Notes: generated by a model not told the origin, from the sequence alone. Shown: positions 53,313 to 63,699, numbered from the stretch's first letter. The stretch is 64,000 nucleotides of DNA from Phascolarctos cinereus (GCF_002099425.1 NW_018343990.1:1488001-1552000); one strand, 5' to 3'. Numbers and translations are program-made.

Positions 53313-53345
53313 TACCCATACACCCATATATATATAGCTATAGAT
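53281..53345. repeat. (CA)n then CATA/TATA tract
   Basis: CACACG start then CA units, CATACC units and a short TATATA run. Confidence 0.93.
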
Positions 53346-54244
53346 ATATCTCAATGCTGAAATGACATGGGAAAAGGTGTCATTATAGCCACAAGATCAA
53401 ATGGACTGTTTTAAGGAAATGTGGAAAGCACATAGTGTTTTCTTAGGCAGGGAATAATAATGGAACAACTCAAGCAAGCTAGGAAAAGTTTTCTAGAAGA
53501 AAAAATATATATACTTTAATTCTTCTTTTCCTTTATTTTTTGGTAAATCTCCCATTTGACTCAGTCAGCCTAATATTAACAATTCTATGTAGTGGTTTGA
53601 GTCTAGTTTCCTTCTTAGCAAATTATTACATGGTAATAACTAACATTCTTATGTTCAATGCTACCTTTTCATGTCTCACAGGAGGTGAGGTCAAGGTACT
53701 CAGGCTGTGTCTGTGGGATGCTGATCATGCAAATGAAAACAGAAAAATCCACATGTTCTACCTATATAATGGCAAACATAAGACACATACAATTTATGTT
53801 TCTATCCAGATGTTTGCCATTGTATAGACATAGCGTCTGTGTTAAAAAAAAAACCCTCTACTTTTTGTTAAAAATTATGTGGATGAACCCTCAGTGCTTA
53901 TAAAATTTTTCTTTTGTTTTATTCATTTACATGCAGAAATGATATTATTGTATCTAATGTCCCTTATTCCCTATCCTGGCATCCCTCCACAACTTCACCT
54001 TTCTCCCTTCCATAAAAGGTGAGATCTAACTGAATACCTACTACTGTGTTACACTAGATAGACAAGAAGGAGAACCATTGCCCATTCTGTGAGTGGGAAG
54101 GGAGTGTGTGGTTTGGTGTGTGACAAGAAGTCAACAAAGATGCTGGTAGTTCTTCCTGCTCCCAAGAGGCCATCTATACCCATTGTCAAAGTGCTATTCC
54201 TAGGACAAGAGACTGCTCCTCCCCTTCACCATGAGAATTCAATT
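53346..54244. other. unassigned stretch
   Basis: Two overlapping frames (53540-53827, 53658-53903, +) without recognisable motifs. No repeat family recognised. Confidence 0.4.
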
Positions 54245-54352
54245 TGATACAATTCAGCAATTGCTGGCTAAATATTTCCTGTGTACCCAGTACTGAGATA
54301 AGGTGCTCTGACTTAAAAAAGGATATAGTTTAGTTCTTGACCTAAAGTAACC
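54245..54352 (-). mobile_element. L2 3' end fragment
   Basis: AGCAATTGCTGGCTAAATAT then GTGTACCCAGTACTGAGATA and TTGACCTAAAG. Weakly conserved. Confidence 0.5.
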
Positions 54353-54384
54353 TAAACTTCCTTCGAAGAACAAATCCAGTGCTG

Positions 54385-54645
54385 CTTGTTGTGGAAGACC
54401 TGTCCTGATCATTCCGTACACACTTGTGAGTGCCTCCCCTCCCCAAAATTTACTTAGTATTTACTTAGTAGCATGAATGTTATCCCTACCATCACCACAA
54501 CCACCACTAATTTATTGTAAGCTCCCTGAGGGCAGGGAATGTTCTGTTTTGGGTTTTGTATGCCCAGCCTAGTATGAATTCATAAAGATGAAGTAAATCC
54601 AGGTGTACACAGTAGACGTTAAATAAATACTTATGAATAAATGAA
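54385..54645 (+). mobile_element. L2 3' end
   Basis: GGAAGACCTGTCCTGATCAT, TATTGTAAGCTCCCTGAGGG, GTACACAGTAGACGTTAAAT, AAATACTTATGAATAAATGA. Confidence 0.8.
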
Positions 54646-54664
54646 GATTCAAAATACATGAAGA

Positions 54665-54940
54665 AAGGAAGAAAGTAAATGTGCATTTGTTAAATGTCTT
54701 CCCTCTGGCAGGCACTGTGCTAAATGATTTTACAAATATTATTTCATTCAATCCTCACAGCAACCCGGGAGGTTGATGTTGTTATTATCTCCATTTTAAA
54801 ACTGAGGAAACTGAGGTAAACAAAGGTTAAATGACTTAGCCAGGGCCACATAGCTTGTGAGCCTCTGAGGTCAAAACTGAACTCTGGTCTTCCTGAGACA
54901 GGCCCAACATTCTATTTACTGTATCACCTAAAGGCCTCTA
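54665..54940 (-). mobile_element. MIR-type CORE-SINE, full length
   Basis: GGCAGGCACTGTGCTAAATG, CAATCCTCACAGCAACCCGG, AACTGAGGAAACTGAGGTAA, GTTAAATGACTTAGCCAGGG, TCTATTTACTGTATCACCTA. Confidence 0.88.
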
Positions 54941-54944
54941 ACAA

Positions 54945-55110
54945 TTAAAGGACAGTACAAGACAATCCCTAACTGGGTGCTGGGATTTATGATATAGGTC
55001 ACAAATATAATGGAAAGTTAGGAAGGAATCAGTGTGAATTGGAATAGTCAATCTATTAAAGCTTCTTAGAGGAGGTGTCACTAGAGCAGAAATTTGAAGA
55101 ATGGTCTCAT
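54945..55110 (-). mobile_element. L2-like fragment
   Basis: AAGACAATCCCTAACTGGGT, TTAGAGGAGGTGTCACTAGA, GCAGAAATTTGAAGAATGGT. Weak. Confidence 0.45.
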
Positions 55111-56168
55111 CCTAGGAATGGGAAGAGAATCTGGGAGGCCCTCACAGAGAACTTGTATAGTGATTCAATAGAATTATTATTGTTTGGCTTTTCTTAGATT
55201 ACACAGAATTAGAAGGGATGTCAAAAGGTGGTGGGAATAGAAATTACTTCATCTGGAATCCCTGATCTTATTACCATGAAATCATTTGTTTATCATGAAA
55301 ATATCTGGTTGCCGTTCAGGGCAAGAATTGCTGGAGCTCTATTCCCAGACATTCCCCAACCCCCTCTCCATGAGTCTCTTTAAATCATTCAATGCTGCTA
55401 GTGGTATATGCAGTTTTAAATATCTTCATCTATAGAGTGCGTTCTCTTTTCAGGGAACCTGACAATCATCCTGATTAGTTATTAGATGCACACAGTTTCA
55501 TAAGTGGAAGAGATGTAATGAACATATTGAAGTGGCAGTAGATTTGTTGTTTAAAGGGTTGGGCAGCATATTAAACACACTCACTTATTAGAAATAATTA
55601 ATCCAAGAATTAAATGGAAAAGACTTCCCTGAGAAATCCCCTCCCCTCCCCTCCCCATAAAGAAGCAATTTAATGGTCTTTCCCATTTTGAATAATACTC
55701 TTGTTTGCCACTTTTTCCTCCAGTCACCTAGAATGAGCAGGAGTATTATTACCCTTTGGCCTCGTGAGGCTTCATGTTTCTCTCTGCTGTGGTTTCTTTG
55801 CTTCCATATGCTCATACTTCTGATTTGCTTTTCTTGAGATTTTCTAAAGGAAAGAGATGGAGGGGTGCGGGAGGAAGTAGGATCCAGAAAGAAAGAGGTG
55901 TTTTTTGTGAGTCAACAATATGGGCTAATGATGTCATTGATGAGTCTTCTGAAACTTGGGCTATGCTTACACACAGTCATTAAGTCAGCTGTTTGTCAGT
56001 TTGTTCTCTTTGAAGTCATATCAACAGCCAGTAGAGGCCATAGCAAACTGAATCTGCCTCTGAGGTGTCCAAAATGATCATACCCACCATGTTCTGTGGA
56101 GGTGGCCTTAATGTAAATGATATAGGACCAGGTCACACAAAGACAATCAGAATTTTGTTTAGACCTTA
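55111..56168. other. unassigned stretch
   Basis: A CCCCT run at 55639-55657 and several short frames; no gene motif or family recognised except a weak MIR3 tail near 55195-55260. Confidence 0.4.
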
Positions 56169-56169
56169 T

Positions 56170-56360
56170 GAGAGGAAATATGGGATAGTACAAAGACTTC
56201 TGGACTTAGATTCAGGAGAAATCTTGGTTTGAATCTTGCCTCTGGTATGTGTATCACTCACCTTATCTATAAAATGGGGATGAGAATAGTAGGACCTATA
56301 TCAAAGGGCTATTGTGAAGTGCTTTGTGAATCTTATTATACTATATAAATATCTTAAAAC
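56170..56360 (+). mobile_element. MIR SINE
   Basis: ATGGGATAGTACAAAGACTT, TTGAATCTTGCCTCTGGTAT, TCTATAAAATGGGGATGAGA, GAAGTGCTTTGTGAATCTTA. Confidence 0.8.
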
Positions 56361-57014
56361 TAGAGGTTTCTTTCTCCTTCCATGTAGAACTTACCAAAAA
56401 AAATTCATATTGTTTCTATTCATGTAATCATTGATCCCTTCTATCTTCCTTTGATCCAGAAATTTGGTAGGACACAACTGAAACAACGTAACAACAAAAT
56501 GTTTTTTTATTATTTGATGAGTTTTTCTATGCTACATGATTATTAATAAATCACATGGTTTAGTCATTAAATTCATTAAAATTGAATTGCTGAATACTTT
56601 ATAGTTAGTAGGGTCTTAGTGAGGGGCTGCATCCTGTCCATGGAGATGGTGGCTCAATGAGTTGAAGAGAAAGTGAATGCATGGGTAGTTTTGAGTATGA
56701 TATTGCCTATCATACTGCTAGAGACTTTCACTGGACTGGCTTAGTCATTGGACATGTGGGAGATGGGGAGTGGTGAGGAGTCAGAGTGGCAGGGGGTAAG
56801 TAGGTTACTCAGAGGTGACTAGAGACTATCTGTCTGGTGGTCAAACAATATTCCTACAGTCCCCTCAGCTGCTTGAGCCATTGACAGATCATTTGATAGC
56901 CTGCAGCTTTCTAGAATGTCAGAAATCAAAGGAATAAGCTAGGAATAGTCACGTTCTTTGTACTACAGATCGCACTCACCACCACCACCACCCCTGTCAC
57001 AAAAGTATTTGAAG
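56361..57014. other. unassigned intergenic DNA
   Basis: No family or frame recognised. Confidence 0.4.
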
Positions 57015-57322
57015 TCTTGTCAGGTAGAAGGACTAGGCTTGTTCAGCCCAGAGGGTAAAACAAGGATCAATGAGTAGGCCTTGTAAAGAGACCATTTCAA
57101 ACTGTATGTTAAAAGGAAAAAAAAAATTTCCTAACCAGCTACTCAGAAATAGAATGTGTTGCTAAGGGGGTAATGGTTTCTCTCTCATTGAAGAAGTTCA
57201 AGGAGACCTTGAATGAACACTCAGTAGGTATGCTGCAGTTTTTGAATTTTATTTATTGGATTTCTATTGGTCTAAATGGCTTCTAAGTTTCCTTCCAGTG
57301 AAATTTGTTTCTATATGGTCCT
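57015..57322 (+). mobile_element. L3 (CR1) ORF2 C-terminus and 3' end
   Basis: GGCTTGTTCAGCCCAGAGGG, ATTTCCTAACCAGCTACTCA, AATAGAATGTGTTGCTAAGG, GAAGTTCAAGGAGACCTTGA (the VFK codons), GTAGGTATGCTGCAGTTTTT. Confidence 0.75.
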
Positions 57323-57324
57323 AA

Positions 57325-57475
57325 GTCCTTAGACTTTATCTAGTCTAACCTCGTTACATATGAGGAAATTAAGGTACAGAGAAGAGAAATGACTTTCGTA
57401 AGGTAGGAAAACAAAGATATAAAGACAAGGTACTCTGACTTCAAATCCAATTCTCTGTCCACTCCATCAACCACT
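57325..57475 (-). mobile_element. MIR3-type SINE
   Basis: CTTTATCTAGTCTAACCTCG, ACATATGAGGAAATTAAGGT, CTCTGACTTCAAATCCAATT. Confidence 0.75.
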
Positions 57476-57502
57476 CTTCTAACTCAGTATTCTCTTTTCC
57501 TG

Positions 57503-57757
57503 TGAACAATTAGGTAGCGCATGAATAGACTCCCAGGCCTAGTCTGGAGGACTCATCTTCCAGAGTTCAAATCCATCCTCAGATACTTACTAGCTGTGTG
57601 ACCCTAGGCAAGTCATTTGACTCTGCCTCAGTTTCCTCATCTGTAAGATGAACTAGAGAAGGAAATGGCAAACAACTCCAGTATCTTTGCCAAGAAAACC
57701 CTCGATAGGGCCATGAACAGTCAGACATGACTGAAAAATGACTGAACAACAGCAAAA
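57503..57757 (+). mobile_element. Mar-1 CORE-SINE with perfect 14-bp TSD
   Basis: AATTAGGTAGCGCATGAATA head, AGTTCAAATCCATCCTCAGA, CTGTGTGACCCTAGGCAAGT, GATGAACTAGAGAAGGAAAT, GACTGAACAACAGC tail. Flanked by ATTCTCTTTTCCTG at 57489-57502 and 57758-57771. Confidence 0.95.
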
Positions 57758-57947
57758 ATTCTCTTTTCCTGAGGAATTTTACTAGTGTATATAACAAGCT
57801 AAAGCACAGTAGGAAATATTATGATCAGAGGGCTACTTTGGGACTACCTCAGCCTAAAACTGAGTTTGTAAATGTCTAGGGATTATATTTCTCTTCTTTG
57901 TATTCCTCTAGCACTTCCTTCATGCCATTCATTTGGCACTTAATCAT

Positions 57948-58062
57948 AAACTACATATATATATATATACATGTATATATATATATACACATATATGTAT
58001 GTATGTATGTGTGTGTGTATATACATACATATATATGTATATTATATATATATATAAATATA
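57948..58062. repeat. (TA)n/(TATG)n/(TACA)n tract
   Basis: Alternating TA with TATG and GTGTGT segments inside L2. Confidence 0.93.
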
Positions 58063-58077
58063 CACATATTCTCTCTC

Positions 58078-58283
58078 TGTTTTGTCTTTGGTGGTTTGGT
58101 TTAGTGAATCAAGTATTGTATTTGTTTTTGTTTTTTTGGTTTTTTAGGCAGTTGGGGTTAAGTGACTTGCCCAGGGTCACACAGCTAGTAAGTGTCAAGT
58201 GTTTGGTCTGAGGCTGGATTTGAACTCAGGTACTTCTGACTTCAGAGCCAGTGCTCCACCCACTGTGTCACCTAGCTGCCCCC
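58078..58283 (-). mobile_element. short tRNA-headed poly(A) SINE, perfect 15-bp TSD, long odd tail
   Basis: From 58145: GGCAGTTGGGGTTAAGTGAC, CAGGGTCACACAGCTAGTAA, GATTTGAACTCAGG, ending CACCTAGCTGCCCC. Duplication CACATATTCTCTCTC at 58063-58077 and 58284-58298. About 65 bp of T/G-rich and non-SINE sequence lies between the left duplication and the SINE body. Confidence 0.9.
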
Positions 58284-58511
58284 CACATATTCTCTCTCAA
58301 ATTATATTGTAAACTCCTTGAGGGAAGAGATTATGTCCTGACCTTTTCATTTATCCCTTTCCACCACACACAACAGTAGAGTACAGTTCTTTGTATGCAG
58401 TTGGTACTCAATAAATGCTTGCTGATTGATTGAGATATAGACAAGACATTTGATCCGAGTGGCCCTTACTGTTTATTCATACCAACAGTTGTGGCAGGAA
58501 GAGTAAAAGAA

Positions 58512-58605
58512 AAGGAAGAGAATAAGCATTTATAAGGCGGCTGTTGTACGCCCAGCACTGTGTTAAGTGCTGTTTACAAAACTATCTCATTTGGAGACTA
58601 GGGAG
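58512..58605 (-). mobile_element. MIR fragment
   Basis: GAATAAGCATTTATAAGGCG, CCCAGCACTGTGTTAAGTGC, ACAAAACTATCTCATTTG. Confidence 0.7.
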
Positions 58606-58740
58606 GAAAGAGAGCAGAATCAAATCCAAATTGATCTCCCTGGCCCTACTCTCTTCTGCCATCTGATCCAATCTTGGCTATTAAAATGATATTGCTAAAG
58701 CACAGATGTGACCATATCATTCCCCTGCTCACAAAACTCT

Positions 58741-58998
58741 TTTCTATTGTTGAGTCATTTTTCAGTCACGTCTGACTCTTCCTGAGCCCCATTTGGCGTT
58801 TTCGTGACAAAGATATTGGAGTGGTTTGTCATTTCCTTCTCCAGCTCATTTTACAGATGAGGAGCAGAAGCAAACAGGGTTAAGTGACTTGCCCAGGGTC
58901 ACACAGCGAGTAAGCATCTGAGGCCAGATTTGAACTCACTGAAGAGTCTTCCTGACTCCAGGCCCAGCACTCTATCCACTGCACCACCTAGCTGCCTT
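58741..58998 (-). mobile_element. Mar-1 CORE-SINE with perfect 10-bp TSD
   Basis: TTCTATTGTTGAGTCATTTT, CAGTCACGTCTGACTCTTCC, GATATTGGAGTGGTTTGTCA, GGTTAAGTGACTTGCCCAGG, GAACTCACTGAAGAGTCTTC, ATCCACTGCACCACCTAGCT. Duplication ACAAAACTCT at 58731-58740 and 58999-59008. Confidence 0.95.
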
Positions 58999-59159
58999 AC
59001 AAAACTCTGGTGACTCCCTTACTTTTAGTATAAAATACAAATTTCCCCCTTTGATGAGATGGATATCACCATTCCTATCAAGTTTTCCCTTTTAGGTCCC
59101 ATGTCCCATCAAGACTCCTAAACACTGCTTTCCTCTTTGGCCATCAACTCCAATTGACC

Positions 59160-59160
<1 letters not shown>

Positions 59161-59198
<38 letters not shown>
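59161..59198. repeat. (CA)n microsatellite
   Basis: About 18 CA units inside L2. Confidence 0.95.
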
Positions 59199-59202
<4 letters not shown>

Positions 59203-59400
59203 CACCCCATTGAGAGTATTGGTTCAGCATATAGCTTGTTACTATACTTTCTATCCTCCCCAGGCACTGAGTCCCATTTTCTGCAGGAGGACCTTCCTAT
59301 TCTCCCTAGCTCCTAGTGTTTTCCTCTCCAAGATTGTTCTTTGTATGTTTCTGTTTATTTACAGGCTTAGCACAGTGCCTGCCACGTAAGTGTTTAAAAA

Positions 59401-59573
59401 TTCTTATTGGCTGCCTGTTGGCTACTTGGCCTCATAAACCACACCAGAAGCCACATCCTGGAGGAACTTCTGTCCTTCTGACTGGTGACTGCCTCTCCTG
59501 CAACATTATCTTAGGAAAACACCAGGCAAGATTCATTCCATTCTACAAGCTCCTTCCCAGAATACCTATTCTT

Positions 59574-59621
<48 letters not shown>

Positions 59622-59774
59622 TTTGTCCCTCTATTCCCACCGCAGTTCTGGAACCATGATCAAATTAACTCTCCCACTGTTCCTGGATGAGGTGTGTAAT
59701 CTGCTTCCCTATGGCCCCACTCAGCATCTCTCTAACTTTCTAGATCACAGTACCCCTACTTGACCTCCTGCTCT
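59401..59774. other. unassigned stretch with TG microsatellite
   Basis: No family recognised beyond the TG run; the 124-codon frame here owes its length to the TG run and L2. Confidence 0.4.
59576..59620. repeat. (TG)n microsatellite
   Basis: About 22 perfect TG units. Confidence 0.97.
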
Positions 59775-59892
59775 CCTATACGTGTTATTCTCCCTTATGT
59801 AAGCTCCTAAGGGCAGTGACTGACTTTGTGTTTTTATCTGTATATCTAGGGTTTATCACAATAGTAAGTGTTTAATAAATGCCTCTTCATAT
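59775..59892 (+). mobile_element. L2 3' end
   Basis: TTATGTAAGCTCCTAAGGGC, AATAGTAAGTGTTTAATAAA. Confidence 0.8.
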
Positions 59893-59934
59893 ATGCATAT
59901 ACATACTAACATTCATCTTCCTTTTTTGATTTTG

Positions 59935-60138
59935 TGTTGGCTATCCCCCATGTCTGAATGTGCTGTTCCCTTACCTCTGCCTCCTAGTTTCCCTGCTTCT
60001 TTCAATACTCATCTCAAAGCCTACCTTCTGCATAGACTCTTTCCTTGCTAGAAAGGGGATGTATAAGCCTCTCCTTTCAGAATGCTTTCCATCTACTCTG
60101 CATATATCATATTATATCATATCATATCATATCATATC

Positions 60139-60186
<48 letters not shown>

Positions 60187-60342
60187 CATAACCTGATTAT
60201 TTACATGTTGTCTTCCACATTAAAATGTATGCTCCTTGAGGGCAGGCACTATTTTTTTTTTACCTTTCTCTGTATCCCCAGTACTTAGCACCATGACTGG
60301 CACAGAATTAAGTGCTTGATAAATGTCCATTGACTGACTGAG
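59935..60342 (+). mobile_element. L2 ORF2 end and 3' end
   Basis: CTATCCCCCATGTCTGAATG, CTCTGCCTCCTAGTTTCCCT, CATCTCAAAGCCTACCTTCT, then tetranucleotide repeats, then AATGTATGCTCCTTGAGGGC, TAAATGTCCATTGACTGACT. Confidence 0.88.
60098..60186. repeat. (ATATC)n then (CTAT)n microsatellite
   Basis: ATATCATATCATATC units to about 60137, then about 12 CTAT units. Confidence 0.95.
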
Positions 60343-60477
60343 ACAGCCATGATAAAACTGCAACTTTCCAATGGGGAAAATCATCTGGCTTGCTTCCCCT
60401 TGATAGTGAAGTCATCAGAGGCAGGAGGACTGATGCTGAGCTCTTCCATCCAAAATAATGACTAGAATACTTTGGCA

Positions 60478-60813
60478 GCCAAAAGTCGCCGTATAAAACA
60501 AAGGTTTGGAGATAGGATTACAACCAAGAATCACCTACCCAGCAAAACTGAGTATAATCCTTCAGGGGGAAAAAATGGTCATTCAGTGAAATAGAGGACT
60601 TTCAAGCATTCCTGATGAAAAGACCAGAGCTGAATAGAAAATCTGACTTTCAAATACAAGACTCAAGTGGAACATGAAGAGGTAAACAGGAAAGAGAAAT
60701 CATAAGAGACTTATTAAGATTGAACTGTTTACATTCCTGCATGGAAAGATGATATTTATAACTCATGAGACCTTTGTCAGTATTAGGGTAGTTGAAGGAA
60801 AAAAATTATATGT

Positions 60814-60867
<54 letters not shown>

Positions 60868-61680
60868 GGCACAGGGTGAGTTGAAGATTAAGGGGTCATA
60901 TCTGGAGAATAAAATTAAGGGATGAGAGAGGATGATACTCGGAGAAGAAGAAAGGGAGAGGTAGAATGGGGTAAATTATCTCACAAAAAAAACAGAAAAG
61001 AAAAGTCTCTTACAGTGGAGGGAAGCAGGGGAAGGTGAGAGGGAATGAATGAATCTTATTCTCATAGGATTTGGCTTAAGGAGGGAATAACATACAAGTT
61101 CAAAATAGGGGGAGAAAGGGACAAGAGAGCAGGGGGATGATAGAGAGGAGGGCAGATTGGGAAAGGGGTAATCAGAAGGAAATACTTCTGAGGAGGGACA
61201 GGGTCAAAAGAAAGAATAGAATAAATGGGAGGGCAGGATAGGATTAAGGGAAATAGAGTTAGTTTTTCACAACATGTCTACTATGGAAGTGTTTTGCATA
61301 ACTGCACATGTATAACCTATATTGAGTTGTTTGCCTTTTCAATGGGGGGATGGGGGGAGGAAGAGAGAAAATTTGAAACCTAAAGTTTTAAAAACATATG
61401 TTTAAAAAAATGTTTTCACATGCTACTGGGAAATAAGAAATACAGGAGATGGGGTATAGAAGTCTATCCTGCCCTACAGGAAAATAGAAGGGGAAGGGGA
61501 TAAGAGAAGGGGGGAGAGATAGAAGAGCAGACAGACTAGGGGAAGGTATATTCAGAATGCATGCCATCTTGGGGTGGAGGGAGGGGTGAGATGGGGCAAA
61601 ATTTGGAACTCAAAAACTTGTGGAAGTGAATGTTGAAAACTAAAAATAAATAAATTTATATTAAAAAAATAAAACAAGGG
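60478..61680 (+). mobile_element. HAL1-type half-L1: ORF1 C-terminus plus long 3' UTR
   Basis: Reads PRITYPAKLSII at 60524-60559, the ORF1p C-terminal motif (human L1: PRIVYPAKLSF), then FQAFLMKRPELNRKSDFQIQ at about 60604-60663 in a shifted frame. No ORF2 follows; the 3' UTR begins at once (ACTGTTTACATTCCTGCATG, GTTTTGCATAACTGCACATG, CATATGTTTAAAAAAATG), as in HAL1. Two 3' UTR modules are repeated (about 61115-61440 and 61497-61655), and the copy ends in an AATAAATAAAT tail. 5'-truncated; ORF1 broken. Confidence 0.75.
60814..60867. repeat. (GATA)n microsatellite
   Basis: About 13 GATA units inside the HAL1 3' UTR. Confidence 0.97.
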
Positions 61681-62214
61681 TTTCATGTCTGCATGTTTGA
61701 ATTCATTTCATATTTCTCCTTTGGATTATAACTAAGTAGAGCAGTTCATTGGCTAAAGGTAATAATCTAAAACTCTTTCTCTGAATATACTATACTGATG
61801 CCTTAAGTAAATGAACAAACAAATAAACGACTAAGTAGATAGATAAATGAATTGGTGATATATAATAAGTATATAAGCAGACAGGTAGATAGTTTTTTCA
61901 TCAAACCTGTCATAGAATTTCTCACATCTGAGCCCAGAGATTTTCTTTGACTTCTTTTATTGAAATGACAGCTCTAAATAAGCACGGTGATCTTTAATGA
62001 CAGCCATGAGTCCATCTGCTTTAGCAAAAATCCTTTTGGCTCCTATGTCAATTATTCCAAAGGTGATTTATAAGGGCAGGAGTTGAAAACTTGGTTAAGA
62101 TTTTGTCAATTCTGATTACTAAACACTGTGCCTTTCTGTTGGACTTAATTCCTTCACAATGGGGCAGATATAGGGGTGCCTTTGTGGCAATGTTTCCTAC
62201 TGTGAGTGAAGGCC
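61681..62214. other. unassigned intergenic DNA
   Basis: A GATA/AAAC-rich patch at 61808-61900; otherwise nothing recognised. Confidence 0.4.
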
Positions 62215-62290
62215 ACGGCATTACACAATCACAGCATTTTGGAGTGGGAAGGATCCTAGTCCAGACCTCACTCTTTTCATCACAGCAGAG
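62215..62290 (-). mobile_element. L3/MIR3 tail fragment
   Basis: CAATCACAGCATTTTGGAGT then GGGAAGGATCCTAGTCCAGA. Confidence 0.6.
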
Positions 62291-62291
62291 T

Positions 62292-62485
62292 TAGAACTGG
62301 TACAGTGGAAAGAGCAATGACTTTAGTCAGAGAACCCAGATTCAGATCTTAGCTGTAACATTTTATTATCTTGTGACCTCGAGCAAATCAGTCTTCCTTG
62401 CCCTCCATTTGTAAAATTAGAGGATTGGACCAAAGTGTCTCAGGGATTCCTTTCAGGTCTAGATATAAGATTCTATGACCCTAGA
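62292..62485 (+). mobile_element. MIR3-type SINE, full length
   Basis: TACAGTGGAAAGAGCAATGA, TTCAGATCTTAGCTGTAACA, TTGTAAAATTAGAGGATTGG, CTTTCAGGTCTAGATATAAG. Confidence 0.8.
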
Positions 62486-63173
62486 ATCCAGATTTCCTTA
62501 CTACCAGCCTTGGCTTCTTTCGACAAATATGTGATGCCTCTGTGTCTATTTACTTTATGTTGTAGGAGAATGTAGAGGTAATTCCAGATAAATTTTTATA
62601 AACTAATGATATCGATGGAACTCTACTACTATTCAAGAGGACTGGAATTTTACCTGACCATAGAGCTCCAACCACAGCCAGTAAGACATCAGGGTGTGGG
62701 AAGAAAATTATAACGTGTATTTTTCTCCCCCCTCTCACTACTCCATTAACTATTCCAAAGCTGTATGCTCCTTACCAATAATTTAACACGTCGCACTAGA
62801 GGTAGAAAAGTTATGTAATTAAAAACTTTTATCTACTTCTAAGCCAGTGCAGAGCAGTAAAATCTTGGCAATGACTAATTTAATCCAAAATAAGTATAAT
62901 CAGGCCTTAATAAAGAGAGAAGTAACATTGGCCAGGAATTTTGCATCAAGCAAAGAAAACAGATAGGAATTGCAAGTAATCAGTTACGCTCAAAATTTCC
63001 ATTAGTTTCAAACATACCTGTTTGACCGGTTTTTTAAAGTTTGGTAGAACAGATCCTACCCAATTAGGACCATATATTAACTCTACCTTCTAAACTCATG
63101 CAAATATTACCTGTTTTCTGATGACAATCACTGACTTCAGGGGGTTTAGCTTCTTATGCAAGCATTACCATTT

Positions 63174-63190
63174 CCAACAGGTGGCAGCCA
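63174..63190 (+). promoter_or_regulatory. candidate CTCF-like motif
   Basis: CCAACAGGTGGCAGCCA matches the CTCF core CCASYAGRKGGCRSY at all but one core position. It lies outside recognised repeats. Single motif matches are common by chance; no other evidence. Confidence 0.25.
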
Positions 63191-63346
63191 GGAGCATAGA
63201 AAGAACCAGGCGTAGTGTCTGGAATTCTGGATGGCACCCTCTAGAAAGAAAAACAAGGCAGAATGGAAGATCTTGTAAGCTATCTATCCATTAAAGTGAA
63301 AGGAGAAATACACTTTTTTCTCCATTGGCACAAGACATTTTAAGGA

Positions 63347-63388
63347 TGAAAATCGAAAATGGAAATGAAAATGAAAATGGAAAATATA
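63347..63388. repeat. (GAAAAT)n short simple repeat
   Basis: GAAAATGGAAATGAAAATGA and one more unit. Contains GAAANNGAAA spacing like an interferon response element, but a simple repeat explains it. Confidence 0.85.
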
Positions 63389-63491
63389 TTAATTAAGTGT
63401 ACATTCAGCGCAAATCTGGTTTACTTACCTACGTACCTTACTTATACACCTAGATATGCCAGATACATATTTAGCCAAATTAGTCTTTAAT

Positions 63492-63562
63492 GTCCTTGTA
63501 AAATGAGAGGGTTGGCCTGGATAGTTCCTAAACGTCCTTCCAGTTCTGTATCTATGACCCTA
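63492..63562 (+). mobile_element. MIR3 3' part
   Basis: TTGTAAAATGAGAGGGTTGG, GTCCTTCCAGTTCTGTATCT. Confidence 0.75.
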
Positions 63563-63594
63563 TATAATTTGTACTGCTGAAAGTCTCACATATT

Positions 63595-63685
63595 TGCAGT
63601 AGTTTTAGAGTCAGAAGATTTGGATTCTAATCTTGTCCAGAGAGAAGTTTTGACACCTGGAAAAATTCATTGAGGTCATCAGAGC
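63595..63685 (+). mobile_element. MIR head fragment
   Basis: TTAGAGTCAGAAGATTTGGA then TTCTAATCTTGTCC. Confidence 0.5.
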
Positions 63686-63699
63686 TATTCCTAGACCAT

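Larger units (their letters stand above)
57860..58435 (+). mobile_element. L2 3' region carrying a microsatellite and a SINE
   Basis: CTCTAGCACTTCCTTCATGC, CATTTGGCACTTAATCATAA, then a TA tract, then a SINE, then ATTGTAAACTCCTTGAGGGA, CAGTTGGTACTCAATAAATG, CTTGCTGATTGATTGA. Confidence 0.85.
58640..59400 (+). mobile_element. L2 ORF2 C-terminus and 3' end, split by a Mar-1 and a CA run
   Basis: ATTGCTAAAGCACAGATGTG, ACCATATCATTCCCCTGCTC, then after the SINE GGTGACTCCCTTACTTTTAG, AGTATAAAATACAAATTTCC; 3' end GCACTGAGTCCCATTTTCTG, CAGGCTTAGCACAGTGCCTG. Confidence 0.8.
62486..63490. other. unassigned stretch, no recognised repeat
   Basis: About 1 kb with no family recognised; holds the candidate CTCF-like site and a GAAAAT run. 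Possibly unique DNA. Confidence 0.4.

Noticed and set aside
53650-53700. Splice-acceptor-like CTCACAG followed by GAGGTGAGGT
   Set aside because: A pyrimidine tract plus AG is common by chance. The frame beyond it has no recognisable domain and no partner exon is visible.
63347-63388. Interferon-response-like GAAANNGAAA repeats
   Set aside because: They are explained by a short GAAAAT simple repeat, with no supporting promoter context.
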